A DNA stretch of 64,000 nt from contig JAKFFG010000010.1 of NCBI GenBank assembly GCA_036675275.1, positions 62,001 through 126,000 of the forward strand, in the 5' to 3' direction. The notes beneath the pieces are model-generated. The model was not told where the DNA came from, did not search any database, and saw nothing but the letters and a program-made list of their open reading frames with translations. Both the position numbers and the translations under genes were made by a program. The DNA is from Pollutimonas sp036675275. GTDB lineage: Bacteria > Pseudomonadota > Gammaproteobacteria > Burkholderiales > Burkholderiaceae_B. Shown here one piece after another: positions 1 through 8,382 of this stretch (positions are counted from its first letter, which is position 1; every line of letters begins with the position of its first letter).

Positions 1-903
1 ATGGCCGCCGTTGAAAACGTACGCGACTACCGGGAATTCGTTTTTTGCCGCCTCAGCCCCGAGGGCCAGTCGTTTGATGAATTCTTCGGCGAGTCTCTCT
101 CGACACTGGACAACATGATAGAGCGGTCACCCGAAGGCAGGCTCGAGGTCGCCGGCGGTGTGCTGCGCTACATGCACGATTGCAACTGGAAAATGCTGGT
201 CGACAACCAGACCGACACATGCCACCCCATGGTGGCCCATGAATCATCGGCGGGAACGGCTGTACGTGTATGGGAAGAAGCGCCCGAAGGCACGCCCAAG
301 CCCATGGCCGTCGAGCAGTTCGCTCCCTTCATCTCATCCTATGAATTCTTCGAGGGTATGGGCATCCGAGTCTGGGAGAACGGTCATGGCCACACCGGTG
401 TCCATAACTCCATTCATGCCGCGTATTCGGAAGTACCGGGTTATCTCGAGGCCATGAATCAGGCGTATGGCAATGAACGCGCCGCCGATATCCTGGCCAA
501 CACGCGGCACAACACCACCTATTTCCCCAACATCATGGTCAAGGGGCCCATACAGACTTTGCGCATCTTCAAGCCCTTGAGTGCCGGCAAGACGCTTGTG
601 GAGTCGTGGACCTTCCGGCTGGTAGGGGCGCCCGACAAACTATTGGAACGCACCCTGATGTACAACCGCCTCATCAACGCGCCCACCTCCGTGGTGGGAC
701 ACGACGATCACGAAGTCTACGAACGCTCGCAGCACGGCCTGCACAGCAGAGGCCGCGACTGGGTGAATGTCGCCCGGCTGTACGACCCGGGCGAGAGCGA
801 CCGCAAGAATGAAGTCGTCAACGGCACCAGTGAATGGCAAATGCGCAATCAGTATCAGGCCTGGGCCCGCTATATGACTGCCACCATGAAGGAGTCCGCA
901 TGA
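1..903 (+). CDS. Ring-hydroxylating dioxygenase alpha subunit, catalytic part (5' truncated)
   Basis: Large subunit of a Rieske non-heme iron oxygenase. The visible 300 residues are the catalytic domain. The mononuclear-iron site pattern N-x2-D-x2-H-x4-H is at residues 69-80 of this fragment (N69, D72, H75, H80), and the downstream DDHEVYERSQHG stretch resembles the segment carrying the third iron ligand. No Rieske CxH/CxxH cluster is visible, and the first residues look like the segment that follows a Rieske domain, so the gene almost certainly begins upstream of base 1. It overlaps the beta subunit by ATGA. Electron-transfer partners are not in the window. The substrate is not evident from this gene alone; the neighbours suggest an aromatic or indolic acid. 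Confidence 0.85.
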   Translation: MAAVENVRDYREFVFCRLSPEGQSFDEFFGESLSTLDNMIERSPEGRLEVAGGVLRYMHDCNWKMLVDNQTDTCHPMVAHESSAGTAVRVWEEAPEGTPKPMAVEQFAPFISSYEFFEGMGIRVWENGHGHTGVHNSIHAAYSEVPGYLEAMNQAYGNERAADILANTRHNTTYFPNIMVKGPIQTLRIFKPLSAGKTLVESWTFRLVGAPDKLLERTLMYNRLINAPTSVVGHDDHEVYERSQHGLHSRGRDWVNVARLYDPGESDRKNEVVNGTSEWQMRNQYQAWARYMTATMKESA

Positions 904-1394
904 GCCCAATCAGCGAACAGCAGCTCTTCGCCTTCGTCTATGGCGAGGCGCGGCTTCTCGACGAGCAGCAATTCGAGGCATGGCTGGCCCTCTTTACCGA
1001 CGACGGCCACTACTGGATGCCGCTCACCCACGGGCAGACCGATCCGCTGCTGCAGGGTTCGCTGATGTATGAAGACAAATTATTGCTGCGCGTCCGCATC
1101 GAGCGGCTGGCAGGCCAGCGCACCTACTCGCAACAACCGAAAAGCCGCAGCCACCATCTGTTGCAGCAGCCCACGGTCGAGGCCGATCACCCCTGGCATA
1201 AGCCCGAACAGGGGCAATACGTGCTGCGTACGGCGTTTCACTATGTGGAGAGCCGGCAGGATCAACAAACCACATATGCAGGCTGGTCCACCTTCGAGCT
1301 GATCGCTGTCGATGGCGAGCTGCGCATAAAACAAAAACGCGTGGATCTCGTCAATTGCGAGTCCGCATTGCGCAGCATCCAATTGTTCATGTGA
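900..1394 (+). CDS. Ring-hydroxylating dioxygenase beta (small) subunit
   Basis: A 164-residue small subunit of the SnoaL/NTF2-like fold typical of aromatic-ring dioxygenases; the N-terminal segment around FEAWLALFTDDGHYWMPL is characteristic. It is structural and supports the alpha subunit in the hexamer. I chose the ATG at 900 because it overlaps the alpha stop in an ATGA, giving the usual length; an upstream in-frame start at 834 would add a non-homologous tail inside the alpha gene. Translation is probably coupled to the alpha subunit, and the stop overlaps the next gene through GTGA. Confidence 0.85.
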   Translation: MSPISEQQLFAFVYGEARLLDEQQFEAWLALFTDDGHYWMPLTHGQTDPLLQGSLMYEDKLLLRVRIERLAGQRTYSQQPKSRSHHLLQQPTVEADHPWHKPEQGQYVLRTAFHYVESRQDQQTTYAGWSTFELIAVDGELRIKQKRVDLVNCESALRSIQLFM

Positions 1395-3037
1395 AGAGGC
1401 CGGCATTGTTTACTACGGTTTATCAGGCCTTTGCAGAAGCCGCGCAACAATGGCCGCAACACTCCTTTTTGTGCGTGACACCCGAAACAGCGACAGCCTA
1501 TGGCATAGCGGCCGGCGAAATCAGCTATCGAGATGCGCAAACGGAAATCGAAGCGCTCAAGCTTGCCTACCAGGCCGGCGGCTACGGCCATGGCCATCGC
1601 GTCGGGCTGTTGCTTGAGAATCGGCCTGCCTTCATTCTGCACTGGTTTGCCCTTAACGCTTTGGGCGCCTCGGTTGTGCCCATCAACATCGACATGCGAG
1701 CGGCCGAACTGGAATATCTGATCGACCACTCGGATATCGTGCTCGCGGTCGCATTGCCTCAACGCCACGCCCTGCTTGGCGCCGCCGCCCTGGCGGCGGG
1801 ACGTCCGCTGTTGATCATGAGCGCAGACGACCCGCCGCCCCCTGCGCCCTGCATCGCCCCATTGGCCGCCTCGCCTGTCGCCATATCGACGGAATGCGCT
1901 TTGCTTTATACCTCCGGCACCACTGGGCGCCCCAAAGGCTGCATACTCCCCAACGAATATTTCCTTGCCGCAGGCCATTGGTATGCGCGGGCTGGCGGAC
2001 TCGCCGCATTGCATCCAGGCGAAGACCGCATGCTGACTCCGCTGCCGCTGGTGCACATGAATGCCATGGCGTACTCGGTCATGGCAATGGTCATCACGGG
2101 CGGCTGCCTGATCTCCATAGACCGGTTCCATCCACGAACGTGGTGGGAAACCGTCAGCGAATCGCGGGCCACCGTCATTCATTATCTGGGCGTCATGCCC
2201 GCCATATTGATGCAGGCACAAGCAAGGGACCAGGATCGCGCGCATCAAGTACGCATGGGCTTTGGGGCAGGTATCGACCGGTCATTGCACGCCGCGTTCG
2301 AGCAACGCTTCGGATTTCCATTACTGGAAGCCTGGGCCATGACCGAGACCGGCGCCGGCGCCGTGATCATTGCCAACCAGGAACCGCGCTTCGTTGGTTC
2401 CAGCTGTTTCGGCAAAGAGAGCGACGATATTCAGGTACGTATCGTCAACGATGCCGGCGACCTTGCCGCAACCGACGAAGAGGGTGAGCTGCTGGTTCGA
2501 CATGCCGGAGCCGATCCCAGGTTCGGTTTCTTCACGGCCTATCTGAAGGACGACACGGCCACCCAACAGGCATGGCAGGGCGGCTGGTTCCACACTGGCG
2601 ACATCGTCCGGCGCAATCAGCAAGGCTACCTGCATTTTGTCGACCGCAAGAAGAACGTGATCCGGCGCAGCGGTGAGAACATTGCGGCCGTCGAAGTGGA
2701 AAGCGTGCTGGTCCGGCACGCGGAAATAAAGGCCGTCGCCGTCGCGGCAGTACCGGACCCACTGCGGGGCGATGAAGTATTGGCCTGCATTGTCAGCCAC
2801 ACGACCCTGGACGCCAGCCGGGCCACCGAGCTTGCCCACGAAATCGCAAGATGGAGCCTGACTCAGCTGGCGTACTACAAAGCACCCGGCTATATCGCCT
2901 TTGTTTCCGAACTGCCTTTGACCATAACGAATAAAGTACAGCGTGGCGAGTTGAAGGCGCTGGCCTCCACCCTGCCCGGCACCCCGATGTGCATCGATAC
3001 CCGCGCGCTGAAGAAACGACAGGAACCGGTCACATGA
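1391..3037 (+). CDS. Acyl/aryl-CoA ligase (AMP-binding family)
   Basis: ANL-superfamily adenylating enzyme of 548 residues from a GTG start that overlaps the preceding stop (GTGA). An in-frame start at 1355 is possible but lies deeper inside the beta-subunit gene. The phosphate-binding loop (YTSGTTGRPKG) is near residue 172, the GWFHTGD motif near 397, the hinge DRKKNVIRRSGENI near 417, and a C-terminal Lys in the ITNKVQRGELK segment near 514. It is expected to activate a carboxylic acid to its CoA thioester with ATP. Its place between the oxygenase and a thiolase-fold gene suggests that the ring-oxidised acid, or its precursor, is made into a CoA ester before cleavage. Confidence 0.85.
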   Translation: MKRPALFTTVYQAFAEAAQQWPQHSFLCVTPETATAYGIAAGEISYRDAQTEIEALKLAYQAGGYGHGHRVGLLLENRPAFILHWFALNALGASVVPINIDMRAAELEYLIDHSDIVLAVALPQRHALLGAAALAAGRPLLIMSADDPPPPAPCIAPLAASPVAISTECALLYTSGTTGRPKGCILPNEYFLAAGHWYARAGGLAALHPGEDRMLTPLPLVHMNAMAYSVMAMVITGGCLISIDRFHPRTWWETVSESRATVIHYLGVMPAILMQAQARDQDRAHQVRMGFGAGIDRSLHAAFEQRFGFPLLEAWAMTETGAGAVIIANQEPRFVGSSCFGKESDDIQVRIVNDAGDLAATDEEGELLVRHAGADPRFGFFTAYLKDDTATQQAWQGGWFHTGDIVRRNQQGYLHFVDRKKNVIRRSGENIAAVEVESVLVRHAEIKAVAVAAVPDPLRGDEVLACIVSHTTLDASRATELAHEIARWSLTQLAYYKAPGYIAFVSELPLTITNKVQRGELKALASTLPGTPMCIDTRALKKRQEPVT

Positions 3038-4209
3038 AGCAGGCCCGCGCCGGTTATGAAGGCATAGTGGCCGCCGCAGCGGTCACCGTGCCCTATCAGC
3101 GATACTCGATCAACAGCGCACATTGGTGGCTAGGCAAGGCGCTGGGCGCCCTGGTGCGTGAGGCCGGCATTGCCAAGCACGAGATCGACGGGATGTGCGT
3201 ATCCAGCTTCACGCTTGCTCCGGACACCGCAGTCGGACTCACACAGCACCTGGGCATGAGTCCTCGATGGCTGGACCATATACCCATGGGCGGCGCCAGC
3301 GGTGTCATAGGCCTGCGCCGCGCCGCCCGCGCGGTCCAGGCAGGCGATGCCAGCATCGTCGCCTGCCTGGCGGGCGATGCCAACCAGGTCGATTCGTTTC
3401 GAAACACCGTAAGCCAGTTTTCACGCTTCGCACAGGACGCCGTCTATCCTTATGGCGCAGGCGGCCCCAACGCCAGCTTCGCGTTGCTGACCAAACACTA
3501 TATGCAACAAACCGGAGCGACGCGGGAAGACTTCGGCAAGCTGTGCGTCGCACAGCGCGACAATGCCTTGCGCTATCCCCATGCATTGATGAAAAAGCCG
3601 CTGACGCTCCAGCAATACCTCGATGCACGCGAGATCACCGAACCGATACATCTATTCGATTGCGTGATGCCATGCGCGGGTGCCGATGCGTTTTTGGTCA
3701 TGCGTGAAGAACAGGCCCTGGCACTGCAATTGCCTTTTGTGCGGATCCTGTCCACGATCGAGCGGCATAACGCATGGACACAGGATGCCATCCAGACACG
3801 CGGCGGCTGGACAGTTGATCGGGAAGAGTTTTATGAGCACGCTGGAGTAGGGCCCGCCGACGTCGACGTCATGCAGGCCTACGATGATTATCCGGTGATC
3901 AACATGATGCAGATCGAGGACCTTGGGTTCTGCGAAAAGGGCGATGCGCCCGAATTCGTGCGCAACAATACCTTCACCATAGACGGCAGTTTTCCCTTCA
4001 ATACCAATGGCGGACAATTGTCCGTAGGCCAGGCGGGCGCGGCCGGCGGCTATCTGGGCATGGTCGAGACCTTGCGCCAGCTTACCGGCCTGGCCGGGGC
4101 CACTCAGGTGGCGAACGCCCGAATAGGCCTGGTCAGCGGATTTGGCATGATCAACTATGACCGCGGCATCTGCACCGCAGCGGCCCTGCTGGCCAGGAGC
4201 GACACATGA
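3034..4209 (+). CDS. Thiolase-fold protein lacking the catalytic Cys (possible acyl-CoA retro-aldolase)
   Basis: A 391-residue thiolase-superfamily protein of the SCP-x/lipid-transfer type. Where thiolases carry the nucleophilic Cys this protein has GGASG (residues 86-90), and the C-terminal GH motif reads GQ (Q333 in LSVGQAGAAGG), so ordinary thiolysis is unlikely. Cys-less thiolase-fold proteins paired with a DUF35 partner, such as the steroid enzyme Ltp2, act as retro-aldolases on beta-hydroxyacyl-CoA. The next gene supplies a DUF35 domain and overlaps by ATGA, which supports such a complex. Candidate acid/base tyrosines are Y283, Y286 and Y340. The start at 3034 is chosen for its overlap with the ligase stop; the specific reaction is inferred. 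Confidence 0.75.
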   Translation: MKQARAGYEGIVAAAAVTVPYQRYSINSAHWWLGKALGALVREAGIAKHEIDGMCVSSFTLAPDTAVGLTQHLGMSPRWLDHIPMGGASGVIGLRRAARAVQAGDASIVACLAGDANQVDSFRNTVSQFSRFAQDAVYPYGAGGPNASFALLTKHYMQQTGATREDFGKLCVAQRDNALRYPHALMKKPLTLQQYLDAREITEPIHLFDCVMPCAGADAFLVMREEQALALQLPFVRILSTIERHNAWTQDAIQTRGGWTVDREEFYEHAGVGPADVDVMQAYDDYPVINMMQIEDLGFCEKGDAPEFVRNNTFTIDGSFPFNTNGGQLSVGQAGAAGGYLGMVETLRQLTGLAGATQVANARIGLVSGFGMINYDRGICTAAALLARSDT

Positions 4210-5447
4210 GCCAGGCCCTTAGCCCGCCCCCTCGCAAGAATCCGCTGGCGCGCACCCGGCAGTCCACGCGGCCGCCCGGTGCGCGCAGCCGCCGCGCATT
4301 GGGACTTACCGCCGCGGCGGCCGCCGGGCGGTTCGATCTTCAGGTATGCCTGGAATGCAGTGCCGTCCAGTACCCTCCCCGTGAAGTTTGCCATGCATGC
4401 CTGTCGGATCAGTTGAACTGGCAAGCCGTCGACCCGACGGGTCAACTATTGGTCACGACCACCTTGCACCACAGCAACGACCTGTATTTCCGCGAACGGC
4501 TTCCATGGCGCATAGGCACGGTAAAAATGGCAGCCGGTCCCTCCGTCGTTGCGCATGTTCACGGCGATTGCCGCGATGGCGACAACGTCCGCCTGGCGCT
4601 AAAGCTGGACCGCAGCGGGCAGGCCGTCATTCTTGCACTCCCACAACAGGCGACTCCCAACATGGCAGACGACAAAATACTGCGCGAAACGTCGTGCGAT
4701 CCCAAGTTTCGGCGCGTACTGGTCACCGACGGTAAATCCGCGGTGGGGCTTGCCACCATCGAAGCCTTGCTGGCGGCAGGCGCCACCGCCGTGTTTGCCG
4801 GCGAGTCGCAACCATGGAGGTCCTCCGATAAATTCGACACCCTGTGCGCCGATGAACGCGTACAGCGGCAGGACCTGGACATTACCGACTCCGACTCCGT
4901 TGAACGCCTTTCCCGCTCCATAGGCGGCAAGGTCGATATTCTGGTCAACACCACGGGTTACGAGCGCGAAGGCGGCATACTGCACAACCGGGACATGAGC
5001 AAGGCGCAGGCAGCCTTGGACGTCAACTGCATGGGGCTCATGCGACTGGCGCAGCATTTCGGTCCGGCGATGGCCGGCCGCGCCAGCGACGGCGTGAACA
5101 ACGCAGTCGCCTGGGTCAACGTCATGTCCATATACGCCCATATCAGCCTGCCGTCGCGCGGCATCTGGTCGGCATCCCAGGCAGCGGCGCTTTCGGTGTC
5201 GCAATGCCTGCGCAACGAGTTTCTGCAGTCCGGGGTCCGGGTGATCAATGTGTTTTCCGGCCCTATCGACCATGAGTGGGAACAGCTGACGCCCCCGCCT
5301 CGCGTCAACCCCAAAGCCATCGCCACCGCCATCGCGCGCGCGCTGCAAGACGGCGTTGAAGATGTCTATGTGGGCGATATCGCACAAGAATTCCTGGCGC
5401 GTTTGCACGACAACCCGAAAGGCTTGGAACGCGAGCTGGGCACATGA
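4206..5447 (+). CDS. DUF35 (zinc ribbon/OB-fold) fused to a degenerate SDR domain
   Basis: Two-domain protein of 413 residues. Residues 1-40 are a basic, Pro/Ala-rich leader. Residues 42-145 are a DUF35 unit with zinc ligands C48, C51, C62 and C65 followed by an OB-fold. Residues 168-400 are a short-chain dehydrogenase fold. The SDR active site is altered: Ser308 is kept, but the YxxxK pair is W321 and Q325, the glycine-rich loop reads TDGKSAVG, and NNAG reads NTTG. The SDR half is therefore probably not an oxidoreductase and may be a structural or substrate-binding partner. ATGA overlap with the thiolase-fold gene indicates stoichiometric co-translation; DUF35 proteins are known partners of such thiolase-fold enzymes. 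Confidence 0.8.
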   Translation: MSQALSPPPRKNPLARTRQSTRPPGARSRRALGLTAAAAAGRFDLQVCLECSAVQYPPREVCHACLSDQLNWQAVDPTGQLLVTTTLHHSNDLYFRERLPWRIGTVKMAAGPSVVAHVHGDCRDGDNVRLALKLDRSGQAVILALPQQATPNMADDKILRETSCDPKFRRVLVTDGKSAVGLATIEALLAAGATAVFAGESQPWRSSDKFDTLCADERVQRQDLDITDSDSVERLSRSIGGKVDILVNTTGYEREGGILHNRDMSKAQAALDVNCMGLMRLAQHFGPAMAGRASDGVNNAVAWVNVMSIYAHISLPSRGIWSASQAAALSVSQCLRNEFLQSGVRVINVFSGPIDHEWEQLTPPPRVNPKAIATAIARALQDGVEDVYVGDIAQEFLARLHDNPKGLERELGT

Positions 5448-5458
5448 AAGGAGACCTC

Positions 5459-6250
5459 ATGACAAGCACCGTACTGACCCAGTTCATGGCCGAACTTTTG
5501 TCCGGCAAAATAAAGATCGTCGACCTGACCGAAACCCTGACGCCAGACTTTCCCACTATCACCTTGCCGCCCGAATTCGGACAGGCCTGGCCATTTCGCA
5601 TCGAAGAGATCTCCCGCTATGACGAGCGCGGACCCGCCTGGTACTGGAACAATTTTTCCATGTCCGAACATACCGGCACCCATTTCGACGCGCCGGTGCA
5701 CTGGATCAGCGGTAAAGACCAGCCCAATAATTGCGTTGACACCATTCCACTTGATGCCTTTATTGCCGAAGCATGCGTCATCGACTGCTCGCTGGAATCG
5801 AAAAGCAACCCCGACTTCCTGCTGACCATAGACTTCATCAAACAATGGGAAGCGCAGCACGGCCAAATTCCGGCCAGATCCTGGATTTTCATGCGGACCG
5901 ACTGGTCAAAGCGCGACAAGCGCACTGAATATCTTAATCAGAAAGAAGACGGCGCCCATTCCCCAGGCCCCGACGCCGACGTTGTCCCATGGCTGATCAA
6001 GGAGCGCGACGTACATGGTTTCGGTACCGAGTCGGTCGGCACCGACGCGGGGCAGGCGCAACACCTTGATCCTCCCTACCCCTGCCATTATTTTATGCAC
6101 GGCAATAATCGCTACGGCCTGCAATGCATGACCAATCTCGATCAGCTTCCGCCGAAAGGGGCCGTCATTTTCTCGGCGCCGCTGAAGATACGCAGCGGCT
6201 CGGGCAGCCCGCTGCGCGTGCTGGCGCTGGCGCCCACATCCCCGAATTAA
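5459..6250 (+). CDS. Cyclase/isatin-hydrolase-family metal-dependent hydrolase
   Basis: A 263-residue member of the putative-cyclase superfamily that includes kynurenine formamidase and isatin hydrolase. The metal-binding signature HxGTHxDxPxH is present as HTGTHFDAPVH near residues 70-80. The ATG at 5459 follows a good ribosome site (AAAGGAGA); an earlier in-frame ATG at 5444 overlaps the previous stop as ATGA and is the alternative. Family members hydrolyse cyclic amides or formamides with Mn/Zn. Beside a ring dioxygenase, a CoA ligase and a putative aldolase, an isatin-opening role is attractive but unproven. Confidence 0.8.
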   Translation: MTSTVLTQFMAELLSGKIKIVDLTETLTPDFPTITLPPEFGQAWPFRIEEISRYDERGPAWYWNNFSMSEHTGTHFDAPVHWISGKDQPNNCVDTIPLDAFIAEACVIDCSLESKSNPDFLLTIDFIKQWEAQHGQIPARSWIFMRTDWSKRDKRTEYLNQKEDGAHSPGPDADVVPWLIKERDVHGFGTESVGTDAGQAQHLDPPYPCHYFMHGNNRYGLQCMTNLDQLPPKGAVIFSAPLKIRSGSGSPLRVLALAPTSPN

Positions 6251-6263
6251 GCGGAGAAGCAAA

Positions 6264-6992
6264 GTGACCGATCGTCGTATAGCTGTGGTAACCGGCGGCA
6301 GCGCCGGCATAGGCGCCGAGATTTGCCGTCAGATGCTGGAAGCGGACTATGAGGTGATTTCCATGGCGCGGCGCGCGCCCGGCTTCACCCATGCGCGGCT
6401 GCATTCCGTACAGGTTGATTTGCTGGACGCTCGGGCCACCACACAGGCCTGCGCGGAAATCGCACAGCAATACCCTGTCAGTCATGTCATTCACAATGCC
6501 GGTGTCATCTGGCCCAAGATGCTGGGCGACGTCTCGCTTGATGATCTTCAAGGTCTGACGCAAATTCATCTGGGGGCGGCCATATCGCTGGTTCAGGCTG
6601 TTTTGCCTGGCATGGAGGGCAGGGGGTTTGGCCGAATAGTGCTGATGTCATCACGAGGAGCACTGGGCCTGCCGACCCGAACCGCTTACTCCGCAACCAA
6701 GGCCGGCATGATAGGCATGGCGCGAACCTGGGCGCTGGAGCTCGCTCCAAAAGGCATTACGGTCAACGTTGTAGCCCCGGGCCCGATACAGACCGACATG
6801 TTTTACGACGTCATTCCAGCAAACAGCGAGCGCGAAAAAAATATCGCCAAAGGCATACCAGTGCAGCGTCTGGGCCGCGCCGATGACGTAGCGCGGGCCG
6901 TCATGTTTTTTTCCGACCCCGAAAACAGTTTTATCACCGGCCAGACGCTCTACGTTTGCGGCGGCGCAAGTGTAAGTTCGGTCACCATCTAA
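6264..6992 (+). CDS. SDR-family NAD(P)-dependent oxidoreductase
   Basis: Classical short-chain dehydrogenase of 242 residues with an intact active site: TGGSAGIG at the N terminus for nucleotide binding, NAG, a catalytic Ser in MSSRGA and YSATK for Tyr/Lys. It starts with GTG after a GGAGAA ribosome site, 13 bases after the hydrolase stop. It probably interconverts an alcohol and a ketone in the same pathway. Unlike the SDR half of the DUF35 fusion upstream, nothing is missing here. The exact substrate cannot be read from the sequence. Confidence 0.85.
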   Translation: MTDRRIAVVTGGSAGIGAEICRQMLEADYEVISMARRAPGFTHARLHSVQVDLLDARATTQACAEIAQQYPVSHVIHNAGVIWPKMLGDVSLDDLQGLTQIHLGAAISLVQAVLPGMEGRGFGRIVLMSSRGALGLPTRTAYSATKAGMIGMARTWALELAPKGITVNVVAPGPIQTDMFYDVIPANSEREKNIAKGIPVQRLGRADDVARAVMFFSDPENSFITGQTLYVCGGASVSSVTI

Positions 6993-7035
6993 AAAGCAGA
7001 AAGCAGCATCCCTTTTTCCCACCGGAGACAAATCC

Positions 7036-8184
7036 ATGCTACTAAAAAAACTTTCCATCTCTGCTGTCATCCTTGCCGCGCTTGGCATTACACCAGCCTT
7101 GGCACAGGTGAAAATAGGCGTCGTCACCTCGGCAACCGGCCCTACCGCACTGATAGGCATCCCTCAGAAGAACACCGTTGAGCTATTGCCAAAGAAAATA
7201 GGCGGGCTGACGGTCGAGTACATTTCACTGGACGATGCCAGCGACCCGACCCAGTCGGTTACCAGCTTCAAGAAGCTGATAACCGAGGAGAAAGTCGACG
7301 CGCTGATTGGACCTTCAGGATCACCCAATGCCATGGGCGTAATCCAGTTTGCAGCCGAATCGGGCACCCCCATGCTGGCTCCCGTCGGCACGGCATCGGT
7401 CGTCCTGCCCATGACTCCCGAAAAAAAATGGGTTTTCAAGACCACCCAGAACGATGACATCATCGCAAAAGCGCTAGTCGGCCATATGGCCAAGTCGGGC
7501 ATCAAGACAGCCGCCTTCATTGGACTTAATGACGCCTATGGCGAAAACTGGCTGAAAGTATTCACTGATCTTGCCGCCAAAAATAATATCAAGCTTATCG
7601 CGACCGAGCGCTATCAGCGCTCGGACAGCTCGGTCACCGGCCAAGCCTTGAAGGTACTGGCGGCGAATCCAGACGCGGTGCTGATTGCGGGCACAGGTGC
7701 GGCCGCAGTCCTGCCTGAAACTACCCTGGCCAAGCAAGGCTACAAAGGCAAGTACTACCAGACACACGGCGCCGCCCTTCCCGCTTTCCTGAAACTGGGC
7801 GGCAAGCATGTTGAAGGGACAATATTGGCGGCAAGCCTGATGCTCGTCCTGCCGGAAATCGACGACAGCAACCCATCCAAGAAAATTGCCGAAGACTACA
7901 TCGCACGCTACACAAAGATGTATGGCAATCCTCCTGCCACGTTTGGCGCCAATGTGTACGACGCGGGATTGCTGCTTGAGCAGGCCATCCCGCTGGCAGC
8001 CAAGGCCGCCAAGCCTGGCACCAAGGAATTCCGCAGCGCCTTGCGGGACGCCCTGGAACAAACGCGTGAACTGGTCGCCACCCAAGGCGTGTACAACATC
8101 ACCCCCGAAGACCACAGCGGCTTCGATGACCGCGGCCGGGAACTGATCACCGTTAAAGACGGGGAGTGGCGCTTGATCAAATAG
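7036..8184 (+). CDS. LivJ-type ABC transporter substrate-binding protein (copy 1)
   Basis: Periplasmic binding protein of the branched-chain amino-acid/aromatic-acid class (type I fold), 382 residues, with a Sec signal peptide ending in PALAQ near residue 24. It has a clear ribosome site (GGAGACA) and lies 43 bases after the SDR gene. Permease and ATPase genes are not in this window, so it either serves a transporter encoded elsewhere or partners lie upstream of base 1. It is about 80% identical, without gaps, to the next binding protein. Confidence 0.88.
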   Translation: MLLKKLSISAVILAALGITPALAQVKIGVVTSATGPTALIGIPQKNTVELLPKKIGGLTVEYISLDDASDPTQSVTSFKKLITEEKVDALIGPSGSPNAMGVIQFAAESGTPMLAPVGTASVVLPMTPEKKWVFKTTQNDDIIAKALVGHMAKSGIKTAAFIGLNDAYGENWLKVFTDLAAKNNIKLIATERYQRSDSSVTGQALKVLAANPDAVLIAGTGAAAVLPETTLAKQGYKGKYYQTHGAALPAFLKLGGKHVEGTILAASLMLVLPEIDDSNPSKKIAEDYIARYTKMYGNPPATFGANVYDAGLLLEQAIPLAAKAAKPGTKEFRSALRDALEQTRELVATQGVYNITPEDHSGFDDRGRELITVKDGEWRLIK

Positions 8185-8219
8185 ATCCGACCAACGCAGT
8201 ATCAAGTTCGCGCAATCAT

Positions 8220-8257
8220 AGCCACGCCATCGAAGCCATTAATTCGATGGCGTGGCT
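8220..8257 (+). terminator. Strong stem-loop between the two binding-protein genes
   Basis: A perfect 15-bp stem (8220-8234 with 8243-8257) around an 8-base loop, followed by a short AT stretch rather than a clear U-run. It lies 35 bases after the first binding-protein stop, so it may act as a partial terminator or as an mRNA-stabilising 3' hairpin that sets different levels for the two copies. Confidence 0.6.
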
Positions 8258-8382
8258 TATTAAGGGTGCAGATGTAAGGAACCGTGATGCCGTTTAGAAT
8301 AGGCCTCCGAAAGGAAAGCACACGCCGCAGAATGGCGCTTCCTGTCGCGCGACACACTAATTCATTAACGGAGAACCCGCCC

